Assembly: GCA_023229825.1 (NCBI GenBank)
Contig: JALNYN010000004.1
Location: 1 to 59,880 of the forward strand
DNA from: Minisyncoccota bacterium
GTDB lineage: Bacteria > Patescibacteriota > Minisyncoccia > Phycocordibacterales > CAIJYI01
Direction: 5' to 3'
DNA: 59,880 bases
Made by a program: the position numbers and the translations under genes. The notes beneath the pieces are model-generated. The model did not search any database, was not told the DNA's origin, and worked only from the letters and a program-made list of their open reading frames with translations. Positions 16,005 through 23,447 of the stretch are shown in pieces; within the stretch, counting starts at the first letter, position 1; the number at the start of each line of letters is the position of its first letter.

Positions 16005-16034
16005 ACGTCCCGAATAAAACCGGGACGTTTTTTA
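16003..16034 (+). terminator. Terminator of the Bfd-like gene
   Basis: Stem AAACGTCCC / GGGACGTTT, loop about 10 nt, then a T run. It overlaps the stop codon. Confidence 0.9.
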
Positions 16035-16039
16035 ATTAC

Positions 16040-16068
16040 TTGACATTATTCTTCAAGTAGTGTAGGAT
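16040..16068 (+). promoter_or_regulatory. Promoter of the small basic protein gene
   Basis: Consensus TTGACA (16040-16045), 17 nt, TAGGAT (16063-16068). Predicted leader of about 50 nt with Shine-Dalgarno AGAGGT at 16114-16119. Confidence 0.8.
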
Positions 16069-16126
16069 GGTTTCAGACTCGTACGACAAGAGTCGATTTC
16101 GAAACAAACCAAAAGAGGTAAATAGT

Positions 16127-16273
16127 ATGTCGAAAGGTAGAGACAAAAAAGGCCGATCGAAAGGCAAAGAACCCGTTCTTTCTCTGATAGAAAAGAGAAA
16201 AGTAAAACAACAAAAAAGACAAGAACGATCGCAAACATCCAGCGAGCAATTCCAAGAACAAATGGATAAATAA
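16127..16273 (+). CDS. Small basic hypothetical protein
   Basis: The 48-aa product (MSKGRDKKGRSKGKEPVLSL...) is very rich in Lys, Arg, Ser and Gln and has no hydrophobic segment. It may be nucleic-acid binding or simply disordered; I do not recognise the family. The start at 16127 is chosen because AGAGGT lies 7 nt upstream, and a longer frame from 16067 would begin on the -10 box. It has its own consensus promoter and a strong terminator, so it is a deliberate monocistronic gene, not a chance frame. Confidence 0.7.
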   Translation: MSKGRDKKGRSKGKEPVLSLIEKRKVKQQKRQERSQTSSEQFQEQMDK

Positions 16274-16288
16274 CCTCGCAAGACGCAC

Positions 16289-16318
16289 AAAGCCCTCCTT
16301 TATGGAGGGCTTTTTTTA
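16289..16318 (+). terminator. Terminator of the small basic protein gene
   Basis: Stem AGCCCTCC/GGAGGGCT with a short loop, then seven T. Confidence 0.92.
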
Positions 16319-16348
16319 TATTAAATCGACGTAAGTTTGACTATATAC

Positions 16349-16448
16349 CGTGGATTCCGGCTCGCGGGCCGGAATGACGTTAGGTGGAAACCGGTTCAAA
16401 ATAATACTACTACATTTCGTCATTCCGGCCCGCGAGCCGGAATCCACG
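16349..16448. repeat. Two inverted copies of the 31-bp GTGGATTCCGG palindrome
   Basis: The 31-bp unit at 16349-16379 (CGTGGATTCCGGCTCGCGGG...) recurs as an exact inverse complement at 16418-16448. Each copy is itself a hairpin, so the DNA can fold as two small or one large structure. It ends 9 nt after the ileS stop codon. The same unit is in the element at 10203-10335 and, mutated, at 40072-40104. Confidence 0.9.
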
Positions 16449-16457
16449 TTTATCGTA

Positions 16458-19400
16458 TTATTTCTTCACCGCAAGTGAAAACTCCAGGTTTTCGATCTTT
16501 GAGAACGCGCCTTCAATCCCCTCCGCGAATTCAATAGTCCCGAAAAGCGTGGCTTTTTTGATCTCTTTTTCGAATTTTTTTACGAAAGCCGTCCCCTTCT
16601 CATCGGTCTCGACGACGAGCGTATGGGTTTGGTCGCCGGGATTAAGATTTTCTTTTTTTCGAAGTTCTTGAACATTTCTCGTAAACTCACGGAACATTCC
16701 TTCTTCAAGCAGAGCAGGAGTAATTTCCGTGTCGAGCGCTACTTTTTCGGGCCTGCCCTGCGAAGCCTCGGCGAAGGAGGGAATATCGGCGAAGGCGACA
16801 TCTTTCACATTCACGCGTTCCATAATGAGCGCGAGAAATTCTTTTCCGACAGGAACGAGGAACGAGGTTTTTTCAGAGAGCGGAAGTGTTATTTTTTTGA
16901 GTGGCTGGCGAACCTTCAAACCTCCTTTCGCACGCGCTTCAAGACCGAGAGAAACGATGTTTCGTGTTTTTTCCATGAGTTCGATGATCGGATCGTTCTC
17001 CAGTGTCTCGATGGTCGGCCAGCTTTCAAGGTGTACGCTTTCCTTTCCCATGGCCTGCCCTGAGCGAGCCGAATGGGTTTTCTGGTACGTTTCTTCGGCA
17101 ACGAACGGCATGAACGGGGCGATGATCTTTGAAAATTCTCGGAGTACGAATCTCATGGTTCCCAAAGCGCTTTTTTGCTCGGTATCTTTTCCATCCTTTC
17201 CTTTAATGCGCTCGCGCGAATTTTGGAGGTACCACGTCGAGAGGTCGTCGATAAAAATAGAGATCGGACGCGCCGCTTTTTCAAGCTCATTCTTCTCCAT
17301 CGCGTTCTCCACCTCAACGCGAACTTGTCCGAGCCGCGCGAATATCCATTCATCGAGTATATGAGAGCTTTTCGGAAACGATTCCCCTTCCTCATCGGCC
17401 GTTTGATACAACTCATAAAAAGCCAGAACATTTTCGAGACGAACAATGACTTTTTTGAAAATTTCGTCCACTCCTTTTTCGGAGAAATTGAGGTCCTCCC
17501 CGTGAACGGCGGGAGAAGAAAGCAGGTAATACCGAAGCGCATCGGCGCCGTATTTTTCGGCAACCATCATCGGATCGGGGTAATTCTTGAGGCGTTTGCT
17601 CATTTTTTGGCCGTCTTCCGCAAGAATCAGACCGGTGGTGATGACATTTTTGAATGACGATCTTCCAAAAAGTCCGACGGAAAGCACGAGCATGTTATAA
17701 AACCAGCCGCGCGTCTGATCCACCGCCTCGGCGATAAAATTTGCGGGAAAGTTTTTATGAAACTCATCTTCGTTCTCGAACGGATAGTGAAACTGCGCGT
17801 ATGGCATAGAACCGGATTCAAACCAGCAGTCGAACACTTCTGGAACGCGTTTCATCTGCCCTCCGGAAGCACAGTCGCAGGCAAAAGAAACCTCATCAAT
17901 ATAGGGACGATGAAGATTGAACTCGTAATCGTCGCCGTGCGGATATGGAACGAAAGAAATATCCATGACACCGGCGGTCTTCGCGTAGTCGGGCGTGTTC
18001 GTGCGAAGCTCATGTGCTTCCTCGTCGGTGAGCCCGCGCGACGTCGTATCGAGCATCCAGAGCACGTACTCATGGGTGACAATGAGAATATTCTTTCCTG
18101 TGTATTTTGAATCCGTTTCAAAAAGGAATTCCATCGCACGCATCCTGACATCGTGGATGTTCTCCCCTCCTTCCGGGCGCTTTGAAAAACGTTCCGTGAA
18201 AGAAGAAAAATACGAATGGTATTCATTGACATTCTTGCCGTTGAAATTCCCGGCGTTGATCTCGCGCAGACGCGGATCGAATATGATCTTATCATCGGAG
18301 ATGCCTAGTTTTTCCGCCACTATGGCAAGCGTTTCTTTCGTGCGAAGGAAGTCGGAGGCAAAAACAAGATCGAATTTTTCATTTTTTATTTCCTCCGCCG
18401 TTTCTTCCACTTGCTTTTTTCCTTTTTCGGTAAGATGCGTAGGGTTTTCAACGCGGGAACTCACCGTATTGGTCGCATTGCTTTCTGCTTCGCCGTGGCG
18501 CATGACCTTGTAAGAATTTTTCGGCTTTTTGTGCGCCTTCAGGCATTCTACAGAACCCACCACTTTCAGTTTTTTGCAGGCGTCGCATTTCCAAACGGGA
18601 ATTGGTGCGCCCCAATAGCGAGATCTTGAGATCGCCCAATCGCGCGCACCGAGGAGCCACTTGCCGAATCTGCCCTGCCCCATCGCTTCGGGAACCCAGG
18701 TAACATTTTTATTCGCTTCCACCATTTCATCGCGTATGGCGGTAACTTTTACAAACCATGAAGCGGCGGCGTAATTCAGAAGCGGCGTATCGCAACGCCA
18801 GCACAAAGGATACGAGTGCTCGATCTTTTCCTTTGAAAACAAGGTATTTTGTGCGGCGAGATATTTCAAAACTTCAATGTCAGCCGATTGAGTGTCGCCT
18901 TTTTTCTTCACCGGCATACCTGCGAAATCAGTGACCTCCGGCACGAACGTTCCGTCCATTTTGACATGCTGAATGAATGGCAGATTCCTTTCTTTGCCGA
19001 GGATCATGTCGTCTTCGCCGAACGCGGGCGCGATGTGAACGACGCCGGTTCCCGTTTCGGTCGTCACGAAATCGCCATGATAGATCTTCCAGCCGTTTTT
19101 CCAGTGCGGAATTTTTTTGTCGGAATGAAAATAATCGAAAAGCGGTTTGTACGATTTGCCGATCAGATCTTTGCCCGTGAGTTCTTCGATCATTTCATAC
19201 GCTTCATCTTTAAAAACATCAGCGACGCGCTCCTTTCCGACAATATAGAAGACATCGTCCGTCGAACTTTCGACTTTCGACTTTTGACTTTTGACTTTTA
19301 CATACGCGATCCCTTCACCGACAGCCAGCGCAACATTTCCCGGCAGAGTCCATGGCGTCGTCGTCCATGCCAGAACAAAAGTTCCCGGCTCGTCGACCAG

Positions 19401-20033
19401 TTCGAATTTTGCGGTAACCGAAATATCTTTCACATTCTGATAATTGAGCGTGACCTCGCTCGCGGCAAGGGTCGTTTCACACCGCGGACAAATATGCATC
19501 GGCTTGTATCCTTCATAGATCAGTCCTCTGTCGTACAGCGTTTTAAAAGCCCACCAGATGGATTCGGTGTATTTCCAGTCCATCGTCTTGTAGCTTTTCT
19601 CCATGTCGATCCATCGTCCCATGCGAGGAATGATCTTTTTCCAATCGGCATCATAGCGAAGCACGCTCGCTTTTGCGGCTTCGTTGAATTTTTCAACTCC
19701 GTACGTTTCAATATCTTTTTTGTGTTCCAGCCCGAGCTCTTTCTCAACCAGATTTTCGATCGGCAGTCCATGACAATCCCAGCCCCAAATTCGGCGAACA
19801 TACTGCCCTTTCATGGTGGCATAACGAGGAACAGCGTCTTTAAGAACGCTCTGCAAAAGATGTCCGTAATGTGGCAACCCCGTAGCAAAAGGAGGTCCGT
19901 CATAAAACACGAACGGTTCATTTCCCTGTGTTTGTTCAAGCGATTTCTCAAAAATATGGTTTTCGTTCCAAAAAGCAAGGGTTTTTTCCTCGCGTTCGGA
20001 AACTTTTGATCTTTTAGGTGTTTCTTCGTTCAT
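16458..20033 (-). CDS. ileS: Isoleucyl-tRNA synthetase with an inserted histidine-phosphatase domain
   Basis: The 1191-aa protein has the class I signature GLPHYGH (53-58) in FYDGPPFATGLPHYGH, the editing domain with TTTPWTLPGN, zinc-type CxxC pairs (HICPRCE, CWRCDT, CDAC), the KMSKR loop near 811, and the anticodon-binding domain. Between VWKCDAC...GSVECL and NLHRPYIDEV, where the family normally has a short linker, about 180 residues are inserted. These form a phosphoglycerate-mutase-like domain: VMRHGEAESN (RHGE near 512), FASDFLRTKET, and the second catalytic His in IVTHEYV (near 650). Two or three short repeats also sit in frame: heptamers (19263-19300) and SFAEASQ-type (16752-16784, possibly 17044-17078). 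The start at 20033 follows a TACTAT box by 8 nt. Confidence 0.97.
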   Translation of the reverse strand: MNEETPKRSKVSEREEKTLAFWNENHIFEKSLEQTQGNEPFVFYDGPPFATGLPHYGHLLQSVLKDAVPRYATMKGQYVRRIWGWDCHGLPIENLVEKELGLEHKKDIETYGVEKFNEAAKASVLRYDADWKKIIPRMGRWIDMEKSYKTMDWKYTESIWWAFKTLYDRGLIYEGYKPMHICPRCETTLAASEVTLNYQNVKDISVTAKFELVDEPGTFVLAWTTTPWTLPGNVALAVGEGIAYVKVKSQKSKVESSTDDVFYIVGKERVADVFKDEAYEMIEELTGKDLIGKSYKPLFDYFHSDKKIPHWKNGWKIYHGDFVTTETGTGVVHIAPAFGEDDMILGKERNLPFIQHVKMDGTFVPEVTDFAGMPVKKKGDTQSADIEVLKYLAAQNTLFSKEKIEHSYPLCWRCDTPLLNYAAASWFVKVTAIRDEMVEANKNVTWVPEAMGQGRFGKWLLGARDWAISRSRYWGAPIPVWKCDACKKLKVVGSVECLKAHKKPKNSYKVMRHGEAESNATNTVSSRVENPTHLTEKGKKQVEETAEEIKNEKFDLVFASDFLRTKETLAIVAEKLGISDDKIIFDPRLREINAGNFNGKNVNEYHSYFSSFTERFSKRPEGGENIHDVRMRAMEFLFETDSKYTGKNILIVTHEYVLWMLDTTSRGLTDEEAHELRTNTPDYAKTAGVMDISFVPYPHGDDYEFNLHRPYIDEVSFACDCASGGQMKRVPEVFDCWFESGSMPYAQFHYPFENEDEFHKNFPANFIAEAVDQTRGWFYNMLVLSVGLFGRSSFKNVITTGLILAEDGQKMSKRLKNYPDPMMVAEKYGADALRYYLLSSPAVHGEDLNFSEKGVDEIFKKVIVRLENVLAFYELYQTADEEGESFPKSSHILDEWIFARLGQVRVEVENAMEKNELEKAARPISIFIDDLSTWYLQNSRERIKGKDGKDTEQKSALGTMRFVLREFSKIIAPFMPFVAEETYQKTHSARSGQAMGKESVHLESWPTIETLENDPIIELMEKTRNIVSLGLEARAKGGLKVRQPLKKITLPLSEKTSFLVPVGKEFLALIMERVNVKDVAFADIPSFAEASQGRPEKVALDTEITPALLEEGMFREFTRNVQELRKKENLNPGDQTHTLVVETDEKGTAFVKKFEKEIKKATLFGTIEFAEGIEGAFSKIENLEFSLAVKK
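16752..16784. repeat. SFAEASQ-type repeat inside ileS
   Basis: CCCTGCGAAGCCTCGGCGAA followed by GGAGGG encodes SFAEASQGRP on the minus strand near the IleRS C-terminus. It matches the intergenic copy at 5322-5352 in layout. Confidence 0.65.
17044..17078. repeat. Possible short repeat inside ileS (SARSGQ)
   Basis: CCCTGAGCGAGCCGAATGGG encodes HSARSGQAM in a spot where the family has only a short loop. It resembles the previous repeat in its GCCTGCCCTG start, but no second identical copy lies in the window. Confidence 0.35.
19263..19300. repeat. Heptamer array (TTTTGAC) inside ileS
   Basis: About four copies of TTTTGAC / CTTTCGA encode VKSQKSKVESS in the editing domain on the minus strand. 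The same word forms the intergenic array at 42645-42675. Confidence 0.8.
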
Positions 20034-20070
20034 AATATCGAATAGTAACACGAAGAGAGCTTTATGGAAA
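20034..20070 (-). promoter_or_regulatory. ileS promoter, near-leaderless
   Basis: TACTAT (20042-20047, minus) with TTTCCA 17 nt upstream; 8 nt to the ATG at 20033. Confidence 0.55.
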
Positions 20071-20122
20071 TATTGACGGACAAGCCGCGACAATGACTGA
20101 TGACTATGACGACATCATGACC

Positions 20123-20170
20123 ACAGCAAAAAAGAACCGCCGCGATAGCTCGCGGCGGTGTATTTGCTGT
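20123..20170 (-). terminator. Terminator after the gene at 20170-20622
   Basis: Core stem CCGCCGCGA/TCGCGGCGG with a 4-nt loop and an outer ACAGCAAA/TTTGCTGT stem. It separates this gene from ileS. Confidence 0.85.
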
Positions 20171-20622
20171 TATTTTTTTACGGATGGCGCATATATTGCA
20201 CCCAAGCCGCTTGATTGACGAGTTACATCTAATATATGAACACCCGCAAGTTTAAATAGCCCCTTAAACACATCCCGCGCTGTTTGTTCGTTTTCTTCTA
20301 ATCGCTTCTTTAGCTCCTTCACTTCCGCTTTTTGTTCGTTAAGTTTATTAATGATCATATCGGTCCCCGGAGAAGACGGAAATACACTATAATGACCATC
20401 GGGCTCGCAATTGGGATACTGAGGATCGGTAATCTCAGCAGTACAAGCCGCATGATATTCAACAATCTTTGAAACGATGCGCGATTTGCCGACATCGCCG
20501 ACATAAGTCAAAACACCCTTCCAACAGCCGGTCGGAAAACTTTTTCCTTCGACAACAATATAAACGGTTTCCCCAATTTCGGGAATGTTATTTTGACAAA
20601 ATGTTAAGGTGCCAATACTCAT
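20170..20622 (-). CDS. Hypothetical protein with coiled-coil region
   Basis: The 150-aa product starts MSIGTLTFCQNN. Residues 1-80 look like a small beta-rich domain (GETVYIVVEGKSFPTGCW, GVLTYVGDVGKSRIV). A heptad-like charged helix follows (KLNEQKAEVKELKKRLEENE), then a short Gly-rich tail. I do not recognise it. The start at 20622 is fixed by AAGGAG seven nt upstream; longer frames are rejected. It is monocistronic, between ileS and argS, with its own terminator. The Shine-Dalgarno start contrasts with the leaderless starts of its neighbours. Confidence 0.65.
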   Translation of the reverse strand: MSIGTLTFCQNNIPEIGETVYIVVEGKSFPTGCWKGVLTYVGDVGKSRIVSKIVEYHAACTAEITDPQYPNCEPDGHYSVFPSSPGTDMIINKLNEQKAEVKELKKRLEENEQTARDVFKGLFKLAGVHILDVTRQSSGLGAIYAPSVKK

Positions 20623-20730
20623 TTCTTTCTCCTTTTTTGCATGTTTTCTCGACTGAAAAAACACGCGAATCGCGCACTCGCGACCTGGCAAGTACATCAA
20701 TGCGTTTATATCACAAACGAAGTTTTGCGT

Positions 20731-22404
20731 CTACATTTTTTCCGGCGTTGGTATTCCGAGAAGCGTCAGACCATTTTTGAGAACGATCCCGACGGCTTCG
20801 ACGAGCGCGAGGCGATATTCAGTGTGTTCGTTTCCTAAAATTTGATTTTGTTCGTAGTAGGCGTTGAACTCGCGACAGACTTCGGTGAGGTAGGTGGTGA
20901 TGTAGTTCGGGGAGAGTTCTTTTCTGGCGAGAACGACAGCATTCGGCAATCCTTCAAAAAGAGCTTTTTCCAATGCCGATACCGGTTCCCCTAGGGCGGT
21001 CCTCGGGGATTCCCCGAGGACCGCCCTAGGGGAAATTTCCGCTTTTCGCAGGATCGACTGGGTTCTTACGTAGGCGTATTGAAGATACGCGCCGGAATCG
21101 CCTTCGAACGATAAGGCTTTTTCAAAATCAAAAATAATATCTTTTCCGGGAGATTGTTTCAGGATCGAGTATTTTATTCCCGCGATGGCGATCTCTTCCG
21201 CAACTTTTCCTTTGTGTTCGATCTCTCGATCGGCTATCTTGTTCATCACCATAGCGGAAAGCGCGGAAATGAGGGATTCGGCGGTGATGACATCGCCAGT
21301 CCGTGAAGACATCTTCCCTGTCGGCAGGCGCAACATGCCGTGTGAAATATGCTTGGTCCTTTTTTCAAGATCGGGAAAAACAAGCGACATCGCGCGAAGG
21401 AGGACTTGGAAATAATCATTTACTTCGTTCGCGGTGACGATGATCGATTCGTCGTACTGATACGCCTCATTTTTTATTTTCGCCAGTCCCAGTTCTTTCG
21501 CTTCATACGTCGGCAGACCTTCGGAATTGAGAAATACGCGCGTATGCAAACCGTGTTCTTCTCCGGGAAAAATAACGGCACCGTCGCTTTTTTGAAAAAC
21601 TTTTCCAAGATTTTCCTCAACGATCTGCTTGCCAAGTACCCCTGTTTCGCTCTCGAAGAAATAATAGTCGAAATGCGTTCCAAGTTTTTTGTAAATATGC
21701 TCGAAATATTCCAAACTGATCTTTTTTCCTTCGTCGTAGATCTTATTTATTTCCGGATCGCTCCGGTCATAAATTTTCTTATTGATCTCCTGAATTTCAG
21801 TTTTGTGTTCATCATACGCCTGCGCCCCCACAGAATACGCCTTTCCCAAGTCGGCTGCCGTTATCGTCGTGTTATCGGTCATCGTCATCCGTAATCCGTA
21901 TATTGCCTTCGCCACGTGCATGCCGACATCGCCCTGATAACACGCGCGCTTTACTTCGGCGCCGCTTGCGGAAATAATGCGCGAGATCGCCTCGCCGAGC
22001 GTGTTGGTCATTAAGTGTCCCACATGAAATTCCTTGAACGGATTCGGATCGGTATATTCAATGATCACTTTTTTTTCCGCTTCGCTCGAATTCTTGCCGT
22101 ACTCCGTTCCCTTCTCCAAAATCTCGCCTATGTGTCCGCGCACCGTTTCGTCTTTCAAATAAAAATTAATGAATCCCGGTCCGGCAATTTCCATTTTCTC
22201 CACGGCAAAGTTGATCTCCGATCTTCCCAATTCTGAAACCAAAAATTCCGCCAATTCTTTCGGATTCTGCCCGCGATCTCTTGCGTTCATCATCGCGACA
22301 TTCGTCGCATAATCCCCGAAACCTATTGGTTTTTCCACCACAAAATCTCGCGCGTCAGCGCCCAAAATTTTCATTATTTCCTTTCGTATCGTTTCTTTTA
22401 TCAT
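20731..22404 (-). CDS. argS: Arginyl-tRNA synthetase
   Basis: The 557-aa class I enzyme has the N-terminal Add1 domain (GFGDYATNVAMM), the HIGH motif in PNPFKEFHVGHLMTN (near 125-128), the KMSKS-like MSSRTGDVI, and a DALR anticodon-binding domain that ends in LLGIP. It charges tRNA-Arg. A 49-bp perfect palindrome (20986-21034) is embedded in frame and encodes SPRAVLGESPRTALGE (about residues 457-473) between the catalytic and anticodon domains. Without it the domain junction reads normally. TATTAT ends 6 nt before the ATG, predicting a leaderless mRNA. Confidence 0.97.
   Translation of the reverse strand: MIKETIRKEIMKILGADARDFVVEKPIGFGDYATNVAMMNARDRGQNPKELAEFLVSELGRSEINFAVEKMEIAGPGFINFYLKDETVRGHIGEILEKGTEYGKNSSEAEKKVIIEYTDPNPFKEFHVGHLMTNTLGEAISRIISASGAEVKRACYQGDVGMHVAKAIYGLRMTMTDNTTITAADLGKAYSVGAQAYDEHKTEIQEINKKIYDRSDPEINKIYDEGKKISLEYFEHIYKKLGTHFDYYFFESETGVLGKQIVEENLGKVFQKSDGAVIFPGEEHGLHTRVFLNSEGLPTYEAKELGLAKIKNEAYQYDESIIVTANEVNDYFQVLLRAMSLVFPDLEKRTKHISHGMLRLPTGKMSSRTGDVITAESLISALSAMVMNKIADREIEHKGKVAEEIAIAGIKYSILKQSPGKDIIFDFEKALSFEGDSGAYLQYAYVRTQSILRKAEISPRAVLGESPRTALGEPVSALEKALFEGLPNAVVLARKELSPNYITTYLTEVCREFNAYYEQNQILGNEHTEYRLALVEAVGIVLKNGLTLLGIPTPEKM
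20986..21034. repeat. Perfect 24-bp inverted repeat inserted in argS
   Basis: Arms 20986-21009 and 21011-21034 are exact inverse complements around a single T. The arm begins TTCCCCTAGGGCGGTCCTCG. The insert keeps the argS frame open. Confidence 0.95.
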
Positions 22405-22416
22405 TCTTTAATAATA
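22405..22416 (-). promoter_or_regulatory. -10 box, leaderless start of argS
   Basis: TATTAT (22411-22416, minus) followed by TAAAGA and ATG. Confidence 0.7.
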
Positions 22417-22433
22417 CACGACGAGAAAAAATA

Positions 22434-22466
22434 CGCAAAAAAACACCCCGATCCTTCGGGGTGTGT
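22434..22466 (-). terminator. Terminator of the tldD operon
   Basis: ACACCCCGAAGGATCGGGGTGT on the minus strand in two halves (ACACCCCG and CGGGGTGT), followed by seven or more T. It lies about 40 nt past the stop at 22503. Confidence 0.9.
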
Positions 22467-22502
22467 GCGGGAATTCTCCCGTCAATTATTATTTGTTGGT
22501 TG

Positions 22503-23447
22503 TTATTTTACGAAGAGCGATCCATTTTCAAAACATTCTACGAATCTTTGTGCGCGATCTTCATCGAGCGGCGGTTGACGAAATTCGAGATGTTCTTCTT
22601 CCCATGAAGCGTGATATTCTCTCAAACCGGTCGCGAATAATTCGCGCATGATCTTAAAGAGAAGTGAAGTTTCAACGGCTTTTTGAGCATTTTGCAGAAT
22701 GGTAAGACTGTCGTCCAAACCTTTCGTGCCGGCGTTCTCAAAATCGAACGCCGAGCTTCTTACCAGCCCTTGAATAACGAGCATAAGCTGTCCGGAAGAG
22801 ATCATCAGGTAGAGCTTTACCGGCCCTTCGATGAAAACCTCTATGCCTCCGGCGGTAGCTTTCTCGGCCACGGAAGAAAATTGAACGAATTCTTCTTTTC
22901 TTTCCCATGTTTTCAAACTCGCGTATTTCCGGATCAATCCCTCGTCTTCGCTGCCGAAGCTTTTTGCTTGTTGTTTTGCCCATTCATAATGGTCAACAAA
23001 CTCTTTCGCTTTTCTGGCGACGACGTGAATATCACCTTGCACCTCCGTGCTTCTGGCGATAAGCGAGGAAACCATATTGACCGTTTCTTCGAGCTTGAGC
23101 GTTTTCGCGACCAAACCAAAGGCATAGCCGAATGGTGTGGTACGGGTCAAGGTTCGAGCGCCGGTCAAATAGGTATCCCACGCTTTCCTTTCATGGTCCG
23201 GATCTTTGAGCAGCGTAAAGGCAGTGTCATAGGCGTCATCAACGCCGTAAGTGATCACCTGTACCGCTCGCGTGATCTTGTTCCAAAGATCTTTCGCTTC
23301 TTTCGGTTCCAGCCCTTTTGATTGTTCATCAAAATAGGCGTGGGACGCTTTCGCGATCGATCTTTTAAACCGTCCGAGTTCTTCTTTCGCAAGTTCTTCG
23401 AGAACCTCGACGCTCGCGAAGTGGTCGTGAGGAGTATTAGCTATCAT
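22503..23447 (-). CDS. Unknown protein translationally coupled to tldD
   Basis: The 314-aa protein is mostly helical, acidic and soluble, with no signal peptide, membrane segment or catalytic motif that I recognise. It is not a TldE/PmbA homologue, although it sits where tldE often does. The start at 23447 overlaps the tldD stop by 11 nt and is preceded by AGAGGTGA, so translation is probably coupled. The position suggests a partner, substrate carrier or regulator of the TldD-like protease. A strong terminator follows. Confidence 0.7.
   Translation of the reverse strand: MIANTPHDHFASVEVLEELAKEELGRFKRSIAKASHAYFDEQSKGLEPKEAKDLWNKITRAVQVITYGVDDAYDTAFTLLKDPDHERKAWDTYLTGARTLTRTTPFGYAFGLVAKTLKLEETVNMVSSLIARSTEVQGDIHVVARKAKEFVDHYEWAKQQAKSFGSEDEGLIRKYASLKTWERKEEFVQFSSVAEKATAGGIEVFIEGPVKLYLMISSGQLMLVIQGLVRSSAFDFENAGTKGLDDSLTILQNAQKAVETSLLFKIMRELFATGLREYHASWEEEHLEFRQPPLDEDRAQRFVECFENGSLFVK

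Noticed and set aside
18849..20009. Long plus-strand open frame (386 codons) opposite ileS
   Set aside because: It is antisense to a certain IleRS gene, has no domain features and no start signals; it is a by-product of codon use on the other strand.
22503..23447. TldE/PmbA partner of TldD
   Set aside because: Its position suggested it, but there is no TldD/PmbA-type beta domain or conserved block.
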